Origin: Thermaerobacter sp. PB12/4term
Lineage (GTDB): Bacteria; Bacillota; Sulfobacillia; Thermaerobacterales; Thermaerobacteraceae
Reading direction: 5' to 3'
Assembly: GCF_003403315.2 (NCBI RefSeq)
Contig: NZ_CP048407.1
Span: 1,922,001-1,986,000, forward strand
Length of the DNA stretch: 64,000 bases
Position numbers and translations under genes: made by a program. This document shows, piece by piece, positions 45,974 through 54,782 of the stretch. The notes below the pieces were generated by a model. The model was not told the DNA's origin. It saw only the letters and a program-made list of their open reading frames with translations, and searched no databases. The first letter of the stretch is position 1; each line of letters opens with the position of its first letter.

Positions 45974-46929
45974 CGTGCACCCTCCACCACCTGCAGGCGT
46001 CGGAGCAACAAGCGCGCCAGGATATTGACCAACAAGCTGATCACCAGCAGCAACACACCGATTTCCATCAGCGCCGCCCGGTGAAGCTCGGTGGTGGCCT
46101 CGGCGAACTCGTTGGCGATGACGCTGGCCATGGTCGCCGCCGGCGCCAGCAGCGAGGTCGAGATCTCGGGAGCGTTCCCGATGACCATCGTCACCGCCAT
46201 CGTCTCTCCCAGGGCGCGCCCCAGGGCCAGGATGACGGCGCCGGCGATGCCGGACCGGGCAAAGGGCAGTACCACGCGAAAGATCGTCTCCATGGGCGTG
46301 GCACCCAGCGCCAGGAAGGCCTCTCGCTGGCTGCGGGGCACGGCGCCGATGACGTCCCGGGAGATGGCGCTGATGGTGGGAACGATCATGATGGCCAGAA
46401 CCAGTGCACCGGCCATCATGCTGATCCCGTACGGAGCTCCCTCAAACAGCGGGAGGAAGCCAAGGTGCTCGCCCAGCCACGGCTGGATCCTCTCCTGCAG
46501 CCACGGCACCATGACGTACAAGCCCCAAAGGCCGTAGACCACGCTGGGCACCGCGGCCAGCAATTCCACCAGAAAGGACAGCAACGCCCGCCAGCGCGGG
46601 GGCGCCAGTTCCGCCAGGTAGATGCCCGTCAAGATGCCCAATGGCGTCGCCAGGAGCAGCGCCAGCAGCGATGAGACCACCGTTCCGTAGATGAAGGGCA
46701 GAGCACCAAACTCGCCGGCCACCGGGTCCCACGCCCGCGAGCGGAGGAACCCCCAGCCAAAGGCCGCGCGTGCATCCTGGGAGTTCCGGTACAGCTCCAC
46801 CGCCAGCCCCAACAGCACGAGACCCACGGCCGCGGCCGCAAGAAGCGTGATCAGCTGGAAACCGCTTAGCTCGAACCCACGTCTCCACCACGGTCCTGTT
46901 CGTTGCCGCACGACGGCGACACCTCTCAT
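45970..46929 (-). CDS. pstC: Phosphate ABC transporter permease PstC
   Basis: This permease partner of PstA has six hydrophobic segments with PFIYGTVVSSLLALLLA, LLAAVPSVVYGLWGLYV, and the coupling loop EAFLALGATPMETIFRVVLPFA followed by GRALGETMAVTMVIGNAP. ATG at 46929 gives 319 residues; the GTG six codons later (46911) has a better AGAGGTG site and may be the true start. A GGGCGCGCGCCC palindrome lies in the short gap after pstS. Confidence 0.94.
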   Translation of the reverse strand: MRGVAVVRQRTGPWWRRGFELSGFQLITLLAAAAVGLVLLGLAVELYRNSQDARAAFGWGFLRSRAWDPVAGEFGALPFIYGTVVSSLLALLLATPLGILTGIYLAELAPPRWRALLSFLVELLAAVPSVVYGLWGLYVMVPWLQERIQPWLGEHLGFLPLFEGAPYGISMMAGALVLAIMIVPTISAISRDVIGAVPRSQREAFLALGATPMETIFRVVLPFARSGIAGAVILALGRALGETMAVTMVIGNAPEISTSLLAPAATMASVIANEFAEATTELHRAALMEIGVLLLVISLLVNILARLLLRRLQVVEGAR

Positions 46930-47048
46930 TCCAGGCGTTGTCAAACTGCGCCTGGCAGGCAACCCAAACGGGCGCGCGCCCGCGGAACGACCGGAACGCA
47001 CGCCCGAACGGGAGGGGGGGTAACCCAAAACCTCTCTGGATCGATTCC

Positions 47049-48188
47049 TTACTGCAGAATGGGCTGGCCGTTGCAGGTGATGGTCTTCACCGCGTCCAGC
47101 GCCATCTGCTTGACGTTGTCCGGCAACGGCGCGTAGAGGAGGTCGGCCGCGTAGGATTCGCCCTCCGCCAGCGCCCACTGCAGGAACTCCACCAGCGCCT
47201 TGCCCTTCGTGCAATCCGTCTGATCCTTGTAGACCAGCAGCCAGGTGAAGCCGGAGATGGGATAGGCGTTCTCGCCGGGCTGGTCCACGATGAAGATCCG
47301 GAAGTCCTCGGGCATGTTCGCCGCAGCCCCGGCGGCCGCCGCCGTGACCGTGTCGATGGAGGGCTCGACGAAGTTGCCCGCCTTGTTCTTCACCAGGGCG
47401 TAGGGCATGTTGTTCTCGATGGCGTAGGCCAGTTCGACGTAACCGATGGAGTTCTTCAGCTTCTGCACCTGGGTAGCGACGCCCTCGTTGCCCTTGGCGC
47501 CGATGCCGGTGGGCCAGTCGACGGAAGTGCCGGCCCCCACCTGGCTCTTCCACTCCGAGCTCACGGCACTCAAGTACTCGGTGAAGATGTTCGTCGTACC
47601 GCTACCGTCGGAGCGGCGGACCACGACGATATCCGCGTCCGGCAGGTTGACGCCGGGGTTGACGCTGGCGATGGCCGGATCGTTCCACTTCTTGATCTTG
47701 CCCAGGTAGATCCCGGCGATCGCCTCCGGAGTGAGCTTCAGGCCGCTTTCCACGCCCGGCAGGTTGTAGGTCAGCACCACCGCGCCCATGACCGTGGGGA
47801 TGTGCATCAACTCACCCTGGACCTTGGCCAGCTCCTCGTCGCTCATCGGGCCGTCCGAGGCGCCGAAGTCCACGGTCTTGGCCGTGATCTGCTGCTTGCC
47901 GCCGCCGCTACCGATGGACTGATAGTTGATCTGGACGTCGGGACGGAGCTTGTGATACTCGTCGAACCACTTGGAATAGAGCGGATACGGGAAGGTCGCG
48001 CCAGCCCCGTTCAGGACGACGGTCTGGGCAGAAGATCCGGAAGAAGAGCCCCCCTGGTCCGTACCTGGGGCCTGCCCGCCCTGATCCTGTCCTTGCCCGC
48101 CCGACGAGCCGCCGCCGCAGGCTGTCAAGACCAGTGCGCTGGCAAGCAAAACCGCCAGCCAGATCCGGCGCGTGAAACGTTTCGCCAC
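47049..48188 (-). CDS. pstS: Phosphate-binding lipoprotein PstS
   Basis: This 379-residue substrate-binding protein has a lipoprotein signal (basic start, hydrophobic core and lipobox LTACGGG with Cys24), a Gly/Gln/Ser-rich linker, then the phosphate-binding fold: GAGATFPYPLYSKW near 68, YQSIGSGGGKQQI near 97, DFGASDGPM near 117, and VRRSDGSGTTNIF near 190. GTG with GGGAGGGA upstream. First gene of pstSCAB-phoU. Confidence 0.96.
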   Translation of the reverse strand: MAKRFTRRIWLAVLLASALVLTACGGGSSGGQGQDQGGQAPGTDQGGSSSGSSAQTVVLNGAGATFPYPLYSKWFDEYHKLRPDVQINYQSIGSGGGKQQITAKTVDFGASDGPMSDEELAKVQGELMHIPTVMGAVVLTYNLPGVESGLKLTPEAIAGIYLGKIKKWNDPAIASVNPGVNLPDADIVVVRRSDGSGTTNIFTEYLSAVSSEWKSQVGAGTSVDWPTGIGAKGNEGVATQVQKLKNSIGYVELAYAIENNMPYALVKNKAGNFVEPSIDTVTAAAAGAAANMPEDFRIFIVDQPGENAYPISGFTWLLVYKDQTDCTKGKALVEFLQWALAEGESYAADLLYAPLPDNVKQMALDAVKTITCNGQPILQ

Positions 48189-48221
48189 GCCTGTCCCTCC
48201 CTGGGGATGAAGATTCGTTGC

Positions 48222-48293
48222 GCTTATCACGTTACCGGACCCTCCGCGGGGACAGGTTGGTGAACGGGGAACCTTTTGTGAAGCTTCTGTTAA
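48222..48293 (-). promoter_or_regulatory. PhoP-type direct repeats and -10 box before pstS
   Basis: On the minus strand TTAACA (48288-48293), TTCACA (48277-48282) and TTCCCC (48266-48271) are spaced exactly 11 bases apart; a further TTCACC is at 48259-48264. This matches the tandem TT(A/C/T)ACA elements bound by Bacillus PhoP. GATAAG at 48222-48227 is a possible -10 box. Induction of pst by phosphate starvation is inferred. Confidence 0.75.
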
Positions 48294-48311
48294 GGTCTTC
48301 GCAGCCGGCCG

Positions 48312-49880
48312 TCAACGTCCACCCTCGCAGCCGCCGGGGAATTCCCCTACCCCCTTCGCGCCCGCCGCGACGTCGTCGGCAGCCAGCGGGATGCGGAAAC
48401 GGATGACGGTGCCAGCACCCAGCTGGCTTTCGGCCCCGACCGCCCCGCCGTGAGCCTCGATGATGTGCTTGACGATGGCCAGGCCGAGACCGGTCCCACC
48501 GGCCGCCCGGCTGCGACCGGGGTCGACGCGGTAAAAGCGCTCGAAGATCCGCGGCAGGACATCGGGAGGAATGCCGCGCCCAGTGTCCCGCACCTCACCG
48601 ACCGCCATGGCCTGGTGGCCCTGCCCCTCTCGACCGACCGCCACCGTCACCGTCCCGCCCGCCGGGGTGTACTGGCGCGCATTCTCCAGCAGGTTCGTCC
48701 ACACCTGATCCAGCCGGTGCCGATCGGCCCAGACCGGCACAGGCTCGGGCGACAACTGCACCTCCAGACGCAAGCCGGTTGCCTCCAGCCGCGGCCGGAA
48801 CCGCTCCGCCGCCTGCGCCGCGCTATCCCGCAGGTCGAACCGCTCCCGCTGTAACCCCGGTTCCGGCGACTCCAGGCGCGCCAGGTCCAGCAGGTCCTGG
48901 ACCAGGCGAGCCATGCGCTCCGCCTCACGGTGGATAACCTGCGCAAAACGTTCGGCCGTGGCCGGATCTTCTCGGATGACTCCCTCAAGCAAGGTTTCCG
49001 CAAACCCTTGGATGGCCGCCACGGGTGTGCGCAGTTCATGGGAAACGTTGGCTACGAAATCGCGCCGGATCTGCTCCAGCCGCCGGATCTCGCTGATGTC
49101 GTGCAGGACCACGACCAGGCCACCGCCCTTCCCTCCCGCAGCCATGGCGCCGCGCCCGGCAAACTTGGAGCCGGCTTCGCCAGGGACATCCACACCACCC
49201 GGCACCGTCGCCCCCCCGGCATCGGTACCTAGAGGCACCACCGTGACCCGCACGTGTCGCGGCGCTGCACCGGGATCGGGTGGGATGGTCACGTCGTGCT
49301 CCACAACCTGCCCTCCGACAAGGCCTTCCTCAATCACGCGCGCCAGGCCGTAGTGGCGGGTCACGCTGATATAGTCGCGTCCCAGTGCCTGCTCAGGAAT
49401 ATCCAGCAACCGGCGGGCGGCCGGATTCGCCAGGCGCAACCGGCCATCACCGTCAATGAACAGCACCCCGCTGGTCATGGCACCTACCACGGTGGCAAGC
49501 CGCGCCTGCTCCGTCCGCAGCTCGCGCAAGGTCACCTGCAGCCGGGCGGCCATCTCGTTGAAGGCGCGGGCCAGGGTGACCAGCTCGTCGGGCCCGTCGA
49601 CGTGCACCCGGCGCTCGAACTCGCCCGCGGCCAGCTGGCGCGCCCCCGCCACAAGTTCCCGCACCGGCCGGGTCACCCGCTCCGCCATGGCCCAGCCAAG
49701 GCCGGCACCGGTCAGGGCGGCCACCAGCAGGCCCAGGATCAGCGTCGGCAAAAAGTCCCGGGAAAAGAGCTGCGGCAGCTCCCCCAGCAACAGGGCCGTC
49801 ACGGTCCCCACCACGGCCACACCCAGCGGGAAGTAAACCGCCAGTCGCCAGGCCAAGTACCGCCGCAGCCCCCCCGCCAT
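48312..49880 (-). CDS. phoR: PhoR-like sensor histidine kinase
   Basis: This 522-residue kinase has two N-terminal membrane segments (about 12-32 and 44-65), a HAMP domain (ERVTRPVRELVAGARQL), a PAS domain (SGVLFIDGDGRLRLANPAARRLL near 135), HisKA with ANVSHELRTPVAAIQGF near 280, and HATPase motifs LLENARQYTPAGG, DTGRGIPPDVLP and GGTGLGLAIV. This layout and the place next to pstS fit PhoR. A ~40-residue Gly/Val-rich insert splits the PAS domain. No regulator gene is adjacent; the one at 33362 is the nearest PhoP-like candidate. Confidence 0.88.
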   Translation of the reverse strand: MAGGLRRYLAWRLAVYFPLGVAVVGTVTALLLGELPQLFSRDFLPTLILGLLVAALTGAGLGWAMAERVTRPVRELVAGARQLAAGEFERRVHVDGPDELVTLARAFNEMAARLQVTLRELRTEQARLATVVGAMTSGVLFIDGDGRLRLANPAARRLLDIPEQALGRDYISVTRHYGLARVIEEGLVGGQVVEHDVTIPPDPGAAPRHVRVTVVPLGTDAGGATVPGGVDVPGEAGSKFAGRGAMAAGGKGGGLVVVLHDISEIRRLEQIRRDFVANVSHELRTPVAAIQGFAETLLEGVIREDPATAERFAQVIHREAERMARLVQDLLDLARLESPEPGLQRERFDLRDSAAQAAERFRPRLEATGLRLEVQLSPEPVPVWADRHRLDQVWTNLLENARQYTPAGGTVTVAVGREGQGHQAMAVGEVRDTGRGIPPDVLPRIFERFYRVDPGRSRAAGGTGLGLAIVKHIIEAHGGAVGAESQLGAGTVIRFRIPLAADDVAAGAKGVGEFPGGCEGGR

Positions 49881-50030
49881 GATGCCGCCTCCTCGCTCGT
49901 TCCGCGCCGCCGCCCGCCCCGGTGGCCCGCGGCGCCAGGTCTGCCCGGACCCCGGCCGGCGTAGATCTGGGATGAACCGGTCACGGGCTCACCACGGTCC
50001 GCCCGGGCCGGACGACCAGGGGGGAGTTCC

Positions 50031-50642
50031 GTGCCGGAAGCCGCCGCACGGGTCGCGCGCCCGCCCTACCGGCCACCCACACCGGACGAACCCGGTCCCC
50101 GGGAGCGGGGTACTGGCCGCCCGCCCGTCCCCCGGGGATGCCCTGCCGGTCGCCGTCCGAGCGCACCCGTTGGGGACACCGCCGCCGGGTCCAGGGGGAG
50201 CCGCCGGGGGCACCGGTTCCGGTTGCGGTTGCGGTCCCGACCCGGGTGGCGCATCCCCGGGGTGTGGGCGCCCCGGCACCTGGCCCCCGCGCTGGGCATC
50301 CTGTTGGTCGCCCTGCTGGCGGCCGGCTGCGGTGCGCGCCCCTGGGGTCCCCGGACCATCACCCTCACCCTCACTCCGGAGTTCACCATGGAACCCCGGG
50401 AGGTGGTGGTGCGCCCGGGGGAGACGGTGCGGCTCGTGGTGGTCAACGCCGACACCCGCCTGCCCCACCAGGTGCGCTCCGCCGCCAAGCTGGGGCCCGA
50501 CCTGGAGCTTGAGCCGGGCCAGCGCCAGGTCCTGGAGTGGAAGGCACCCGCCGAGCCCGGCGCCTTCCCCATCTGGTGCGGCATGCCGGGCCACCGGAAA
50601 AACGGCATGGTGGCCCGGGTGGTGATCCGCGGGGAGCGCTAA
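50031..50642 (+). CDS. Cupredoxin-like lipoprotein
   Basis: The C-terminal ~100 residues form a cupredoxin: FTMEPREVVVRPGETVRLVV, a first copper ligand His in RLPHQV, then Cys, His and Met in IWCGMPGHRKNGM. This is a type-I copper site layout. A lipoprotein signal (LLVALLAAGCGAR) precedes it. The GTG at 50031 has GGGGGGAG before it, which gives 203 residues with a 75-residue Arg/Pro-rich lead that is odd before a signal peptide. GTG at 50262 would give a normal 126-residue lipoprotein. A role in electron transfer or copper handling is likely but undefined. Confidence 0.75.
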   Translation: MPEAAARVARPPYRPPTPDEPGPRERGTGRPPVPRGCPAGRRPSAPVGDTAAGSRGSRRGHRFRLRLRSRPGWRIPGVWAPRHLAPALGILLVALLAAGCGARPWGPRTITLTLTPEFTMEPREVVVRPGETVRLVVVNADTRLPHQVRSAAKLGPDLELEPGQRQVLEWKAPAEPGAFPIWCGMPGHRKNGMVARVVIRGER

Positions 50643-50846
50643 GCACCGCGCGCCTCGGCCCCATTGCCCGCACCCGGCGCCTTCGCCGCGCCTCGCCACC
50701 CCCTGGCCGCCCTGCGTGCCCGTCCTCGCCTGCACGGCCCCTCCGCCGCCTCCGCCCGGCCCTCCGGCGCCGCCTCCGCCCCACCGGTGCTGTTGGGGCA
50801 GCAGCGAGGCCGGCGCCGGCGGGCCCGCCCGCCGCCTTGCCGGTCG

Positions 50847-51230
50847 TCAGCGCTGCCGGTTCTTCCGGTAGGCGACGATCTCCACGTCCTCGAGGACGAC
50901 TAGGCCTTCCTGCACCGCCTCGTCCAGGAAGGCCAGAAGGGGCTGGAGGCGCTCCACATGGTCGATGATCTCGACGATGACCGGCAGGTCCGCCGACAGT
51001 TCCAGTACCCGGGCCGCGTGGACACGGCTGTTGGCACCGAACCCCTCGATGCCGCGGTACACGGTGGCCCCGGCCAGCCCCAGCTCCCGCGCCTTGAGCA
51101 CGATGGTGTGGTAGAGGGGTTGCCCCTGCCAGCGGTCCGTCTCCCCGATGTAGACCGTCAAGCGCCGGGCCGGCGCCTGGATGCGCAAGGCCGCTTCCCC
51201 CTCTTCCGGCGATGTCCGCCACCGCTCCAT
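50847..51230 (-). CDS. DUF190 (PII-like) protein
   Basis: This 127-residue protein has the DUF190 pattern: LTVYIGETDRWQGQPLYHTIV near 29, GLAGATVYRGIEGFG near 56 and VIVEIIDHVERLQPLLAFLD near 85. The fold is PII-like, and members are commonly coded next to CrcB/Fluc fluoride channels, as here, suggesting a role in regulating ion export. Its ATG overlaps the crcB stop as ATGA. Confidence 0.88.
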   Translation of the reverse strand: MERWRTSPEEGEAALRIQAPARRLTVYIGETDRWQGQPLYHTIVLKARELGLAGATVYRGIEGFGANSRVHAARVLELSADLPVIVEIIDHVERLQPLLAFLDEAVQEGLVVLEDVEIVAYRKNRQR

Positions 51231-51610
51231 CACGACCGCACCCCCAGAGCCTGGCTGGCACCCCAGCCCAACCAGGCGGCCGCCATCCCCAGGACCAGGC
51301 TCACCCCCAGGTAGGCGGCGGCTGCCCCGGGGCGCCCATCCCGCAGCAGGGTCAGCGCTTCCCAGGTCATGGTGGAAAAGGTGGTGTACGCGCCGACAAA
51401 CCCGCTGGTCAACGCCAGGCGTACGGCCGGCGATGTCACGGTATTCAGCAGCAGTGGGTGCAGGAACGCCAAGATGAAGGCGCCCGTCAGGTTGATCACC
51501 AGCGTTCCCCAGGGGAACCCTCCAGGCGTCCGTTCGGCGATCCACTGGGTCAGCCCGTACCGCGCCAGCGCGCCGGCCGCTCCCCCCAGCGCGACTCCAA
51601 GCCAGACCAG
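51230..51610 (-). CDS. crcB: Fluoride channel CrcB/Fluc with probable CTG start
   Basis: Fluc proteins are small dual-topology fluoride exporters of about 125 residues. The conserved channel core INLTGAFILAF, TSGFVGAYTTFSTMTWEA is here. An internal GTG (51499) would give only 89 residues and lose the first helix. In the same frame upstream the missing part LVWLGVALGGAAGALARYG is fully encoded back to a TGA, with no ATG, GTG or TTG. CTG at 51610, nine bases after a GGAG, gives the normal 126 residues. Confidence 0.8.
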   Translation of the reverse strand: MVWLGVALGGAAGALARYGLTQWIAERTPGGFPWGTLVINLTGAFILAFLHPLLLNTVTSPAVRLALTSGFVGAYTTFSTMTWEALTLLRDGRPGAAAAYLGVSLVLGMAAAWLGWGASQALGVRS

Positions 51611-51624
51611 GACCGATCACTCCA

Positions 51625-51654
51625 TTTCCAATTGCCGTCCCTCCCCAGTATAAT
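51625..51654 (+). promoter_or_regulatory. Promoter of the terC leader, on an AT island shared with crcB
   Basis: A perfect TATAAT lies at 51649-51654, with TTTCCA 18 bases upstream at 51625-51630. On the other strand the same island reads TATACT, a possible -10 for crcB. Transcription to the right would start near 51661 and run through the manganese aptamer. A hairpin GGGGGCC / GGCCCCC lies at 51674-51693. Confidence 0.6.
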
Positions 51655-51710
51655 CGAGGAGAAGATCCGGTCGGGGGCCGCGTCAGGCCCCCAATCCCAA
51701 AACCAAGATC

Positions 51711-51873
51711 CCTGAAGGGGAGTAGCCGCCGCGGGACGAACCGGCCGGTGCCGCCCATCCGGGCGGCACCGGGGTGATCGCCGGGGTCTCGCGGTCCCGC
51801 GGGCCGTCAATACGGGGCGACCATGCGCCGCCCGGCCCGCGGTGCGCAGGTCCAGCGGGCAAGACCTTCGGGC
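51711..51873 (+). ncRNA. yybP-ykoY manganese riboswitch
   Basis: The class hallmarks are present: GAAGGGGAGTAGCC at the 5' side, CGTCAATACG in the second loop and GCAAGACCTTC at the 3' side. P1 is formed by CCTGAAGG (51711-51718) with CCTTCGGG (51865-51872), one G-U pair. That 3' strand is also the left arm of the terminator, so P1 and terminator exclude each other: manganese binding should keep the downstream gene on. The downstream TerC-family gene is a typical partner. Confidence 0.92.
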
Positions 51874-51913
51874 GCTTGCGACCGTTCGATCGCAGCTGCC
51901 CGAAGGTTTTTTA
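51864..51913 (+). terminator. Terminator of the manganese riboswitch
   Basis: Ten-base perfect arms ACCTTCGGGC / GCCCGAAGGT (51864-51873 and 51898-51907) enclose an inner TGCGA/TCGCA pairing and end in TTTTTTA. It overlaps the aptamer's 3' strand as expected for the expression platform. Confidence 0.92.
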
Positions 51914-51974
51914 TTTAACGTCAGGGGTTCGGCAATGCTGTAGCCGACCTCGAGACCAACAGGAGGGACGGACG

Positions 51975-52910
51975 TTGGCCCTGGTCCTGTTCAATCTGCT
52001 GGTCGTCGCCCTGATCCTCTTCGACCTGGGTCTCGGCCGGCGCCAGGCCACCTTGACGGCTCGCCAGGCCGTCTTCCGGACGCTCTTTTACGTGGCCATC
52101 GCCGTCGGCTTCGGCATCTGGCTGGGGCAGGCCCGGGGCGGCACCACCATGGCGGAGTACTTCGCCGGCTACCTGGTGGAGTACGCGCTGAGCATGGACA
52201 ACATCTTCGTCTTCATCGCGCTGTTCTCGTTCTTCTCCGTGCCGGAGGAGCTGCGCCCCCGGGTGCTGCTGTGGGGCGTGCTGGGTGCCCTCATCATGCG
52301 CGGGCTGATGATCTGGGGCGGTGCCGCCCTGCTGGAACGCTTCAACTGGTTGCTTTACGTCTTCGGGGTCATCCTGATCGCCACGGGCATCCGCTTCTTG
52401 CGGCACAAGGACGACGAGGCCGGCGACGTGGAACGCAACCCCGTGCTGCGGCTGGTGCGCAAGCTCTTGCCCGTCACGGAGGAGTACCACGGGGGCCGGT
52501 TCTTCGTCCGGAGGAACGGTCGGCTGTGGGCGACGCCGCTGTTCGTCGTCCTGGTGCTGATCGAGACCACGGACCTGATGTTCGCACTGGATTCCATCCC
52601 GGCCATCTTCGGCATCACCCGGGATCCCTTCGTGGTCTACACCGCCAACGTCTTCGCCATCATCGGGCTGCGGTCGCTGTTCTTTGTCTTCAGCGCCATC
52701 CTGCCCCTGATTCGCTACCTGAAGTACGGCCTGGCCGTCACCCTGGTGTTCATCGGGGTGAAGATGTTGCTGATCGACGTGATCCACCTGGCCCCCGCCA
52801 CCTCGCTGGGCATCTTGGCTCTCATTCTGGGGGCGTCCGTCGTGGCCTCGGTCCTGTTCCCCCCGCGGGAGCCGGCGGAAGCTGCGGGCAACCCTCGCCA
52901 CAAGTCCTGA
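51975..52910 (+). CDS. TerC-family membrane protein, probable manganese exporter
   Basis: This 311-residue protein has about seven to nine membrane segments and the two acidic family motifs, EYALSMDNIFVF near 73 and ETTDLMFALDSIPA near 200, which place Asp/Glu inside the membrane. TerC relatives behind yybP-ykoY switches export Mn(II) or supply it to secreted enzymes. The start is TTG at 51975, seven bases after AGGAGGG; no other start fits. A cytoplasmic loop (about 145-185) separates the two halves. Confidence 0.88.
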   Translation: MALVLFNLLVVALILFDLGLGRRQATLTARQAVFRTLFYVAIAVGFGIWLGQARGGTTMAEYFAGYLVEYALSMDNIFVFIALFSFFSVPEELRPRVLLWGVLGALIMRGLMIWGGAALLERFNWLLYVFGVILIATGIRFLRHKDDEAGDVERNPVLRLVRKLLPVTEEYHGGRFFVRRNGRLWATPLFVVLVLIETTDLMFALDSIPAIFGITRDPFVVYTANVFAIIGLRSLFFVFSAILPLIRYLKYGLAVTLVFIGVKMLLIDVIHLAPATSLGILALILGASVVASVLFPPREPAEAAGNPRHKS

Positions 52911-53072
52911 CAACCGGGGAGGCCGGCGACGGGCGCGGAGCGCTGGACCGGTCGCGCCGCCGGCACCGGCGCGCTCCGCACGCCGCTTGCCGGCCCCCGC
53001 GGCCCCGTACGCCGCCACCCGCCCATGGTATGATCAGGATGGCACAAGCCATCCTGGTGGAGGTGGCACCCC

Positions 53073-54476
53073 GTGGCAGAACAGGCCTATCGCATCGAGC
53101 GGGACTCCATGGGCGAGATGCGGGTCCCCGCCGATGCCCTCTACGGCGCCCAGACCCAGCGGGCCGTGGAGAACTTCCCCATCAGCGGCATCCGCTTTCC
53201 ACGCCCCTTCATCCGCGCCCTGGGATTGATCAAGCGCGCTGCCGCCCAGACCAACGCCGAGCTGGGGCTCCTCGACTCCCGCCTGGCGGAGGCCATCGTC
53301 CAGGCGGCCGGCGAGGTCATCGAGGGCAAGCTGGACGGCCACTTCGTCCTGGACATCTTCCAGACCGGCTCGGGCACCTCGACCAACATGAACGCCAACG
53401 AGGTCATCGCCAACCGGGCCATCCAGATCCTGGGCGGCGAGCTGGGGACGCGCAGCGTTCATCCCAACGACCACGTCAACATGGGCCAGTCCAGCAACGA
53501 CGTGATCCCCACCGCCATCCACATCGCCGCCCTGGAACAGATCGAACGCAAGCTGATCCCCGCTCTGGAAGCCTTGCGGGACGCCCTGGCCGAAAAGGCC
53601 CGTGCCTTCGATGACGTCATCAAGATCGGGCGCACCCACCTTCAGGACGCCACGCCCATTCGCCTGGGCCAGGAGTTCTCGGGCTACGCCAGCATGGTCG
53701 ACCACGGCATCCGCCGCCTGCGGTCGCTGCGGGAGCACCTGGCCGAACTGGCCCTGGGCGGCACGGCGGTGGGGACGGGCATCAACACCCACCCCGAGTT
53801 CCCGCGGCGCACCATCGCCCGGATCGCCGAGGCGACGGGCCTGCCCTTCCGCGAGGCGGAGAACCACTTCGAGGCCCAGGGCTCAAGGGATGCGGTGGTG
53901 GAAGCCAGCGGCCAGCTGCGCACCGTGGCCACCAGCCTGATGAAGATCGCCAACGACATCCGCTGGCTGGGCTCCGGTCCCCGCTGCGGCATCGGCGAGA
54001 TCCTGATCCCGCCGACCCAGCCGGGTTCGTCCATCATGCCGGGCAAGGTCAACCCCGTCATGTCCGAGATGCTGATGATGGTCTGCGCGCAGGTGATCGG
54101 CAACGACGCGGCCATCGCCGTCAGCAACACCCACGGCAACTTCGAGCTCAACGTGATGATGCCGGTGATGGCCCACAACCTGCTCCAGTCCATCGAGTTG
54201 CTGGCCAACGGGGCGGCCACCTTCACCGAGCGCTGCGTGCGCGGCATCGAGGCGAACCGGGAGCGCTGCGAGGCGCTGATCGAGGGGTCCCTGGCCATGG
54301 TCACCTCCCTGGTGCCCCGGCTGGGCTACGACACCGCCGCCGACATCGCCAAGGAGGCCTACGCCAGCGGCCGCACGGTGCGGCAGCTGATTTTGGAGAA
54401 GGGCCTGCTCTCGGAAGAGGAGACGGCCCGCCTGCTGGACCCGCGGCGGATGACGGAACCGGGCCGGGCCGAGTGA
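53073..54476 (+). CDS. fumC: Fumarate hydratase, class II (FumC)
   Basis: This 467-residue iron-independent fumarase interconverts fumarate and malate. The signature [11 protein letters not shown] is near 315, the substrate-binding [14 protein letters not shown] near 97, [14 protein letters not shown] near 129 and the catalytic-site [10 protein letters not shown] near 185. GTG start preceded by GGTGGAGGTGGC. Single gene; TATGAT at 53029-53034 is a possible -10 box. Confidence 0.95.
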   Translation: MAEQAYRIERDSMGEMRVPADALYGAQTQRAVENFPISGIRFPRPFIRALGLIKRAAAQTNAELGLLDSRLAEAIVQAAGEVIEGKLDGHFVLDIFQTGSGTSTNMNANEVIANRAIQILGGELGTRSVHPNDHVNMGQSSNDVIPTAIHIAALEQIERKLIPALEALRDALAEKARAFDDVIKIGRTHLQDATPIRLGQEFSGYASMVDHGIRRLRSLREHLAELALGGTAVGTGINTHPEFPRRTIARIAEATGLPFREAENHFEAQGSRDAVVEASGQLRTVATSLMKIANDIRWLGSGPRCGIGEILIPPTQPGSSIMPGKVNPVMSEMLMMVCAQVIGNDAAIAVSNTHGNFELNVMMPVMAHNLLQSIELLANGAATFTERCVRGIEANRERCEALIEGSLAMVTSLVPRLGYDTAADIAKEAYASGRTVRQLILEKGLLSEEETARLLDPRRMTEPGRAE

Positions 54477-54684
54477 GGGGCCCGGCCCGGCGCAGGGCGG
54501 AGGCGGTCGCTGCAGGCCCGCGCCATCTGGTGCCTCCGCCGCGAGCCGGCTCAGCAGCGGGCAGCGGCCAGGGGGTGCGGGTCGTGCAAGCTCCTGCCCG
54601 AATTCGACGTTGCGGCTGTTGCCCGCTCCGACCCCGATCCCTAATGGCCCATGCGTGGAACACAAACATTTGTTTTGGAAGTAG
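54477..54684. other. Gap after fumC
   Basis: The 306 bases before the next start hold a weak hairpin GGCGGAGGC / GCCTCCGCC (54496-54504 and 54532-54540) that may end fumC transcription, then a sudden AT-rich stretch from about 54645 leading into the promoter below. No gene was seen. Confidence 0.5.
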
Positions 54685-54713
54685 TTGACAGACCCCTGCG
54701 TTGGATTTATTCT
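54685..54713 (+). promoter_or_regulatory. Strong sigma-A-type promoter
   Basis: A perfect TTGACA (54685-54690) and TATTCT (54708-54713) are spaced by 17 bases within an AT island, 70 bases before the coiled-coil gene. It is the closest match to the consensus in the window. Confidence 0.8.
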
Positions 54714-54782
54714 TTGTTGTGTGGCCTGCCTAATAGGGCAAGGCCCGGCTCGCAGGAAGGGTGTCGGGAGAGGGGGCGCGCC

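Noticed and set aside
51611-51710. Fluoride riboswitch upstream of crcB
   Set aside because: The conserved fluoride-aptamer core could not be placed on the minus strand. Only a GGGGGCC/GGCCCCC hairpin is present.
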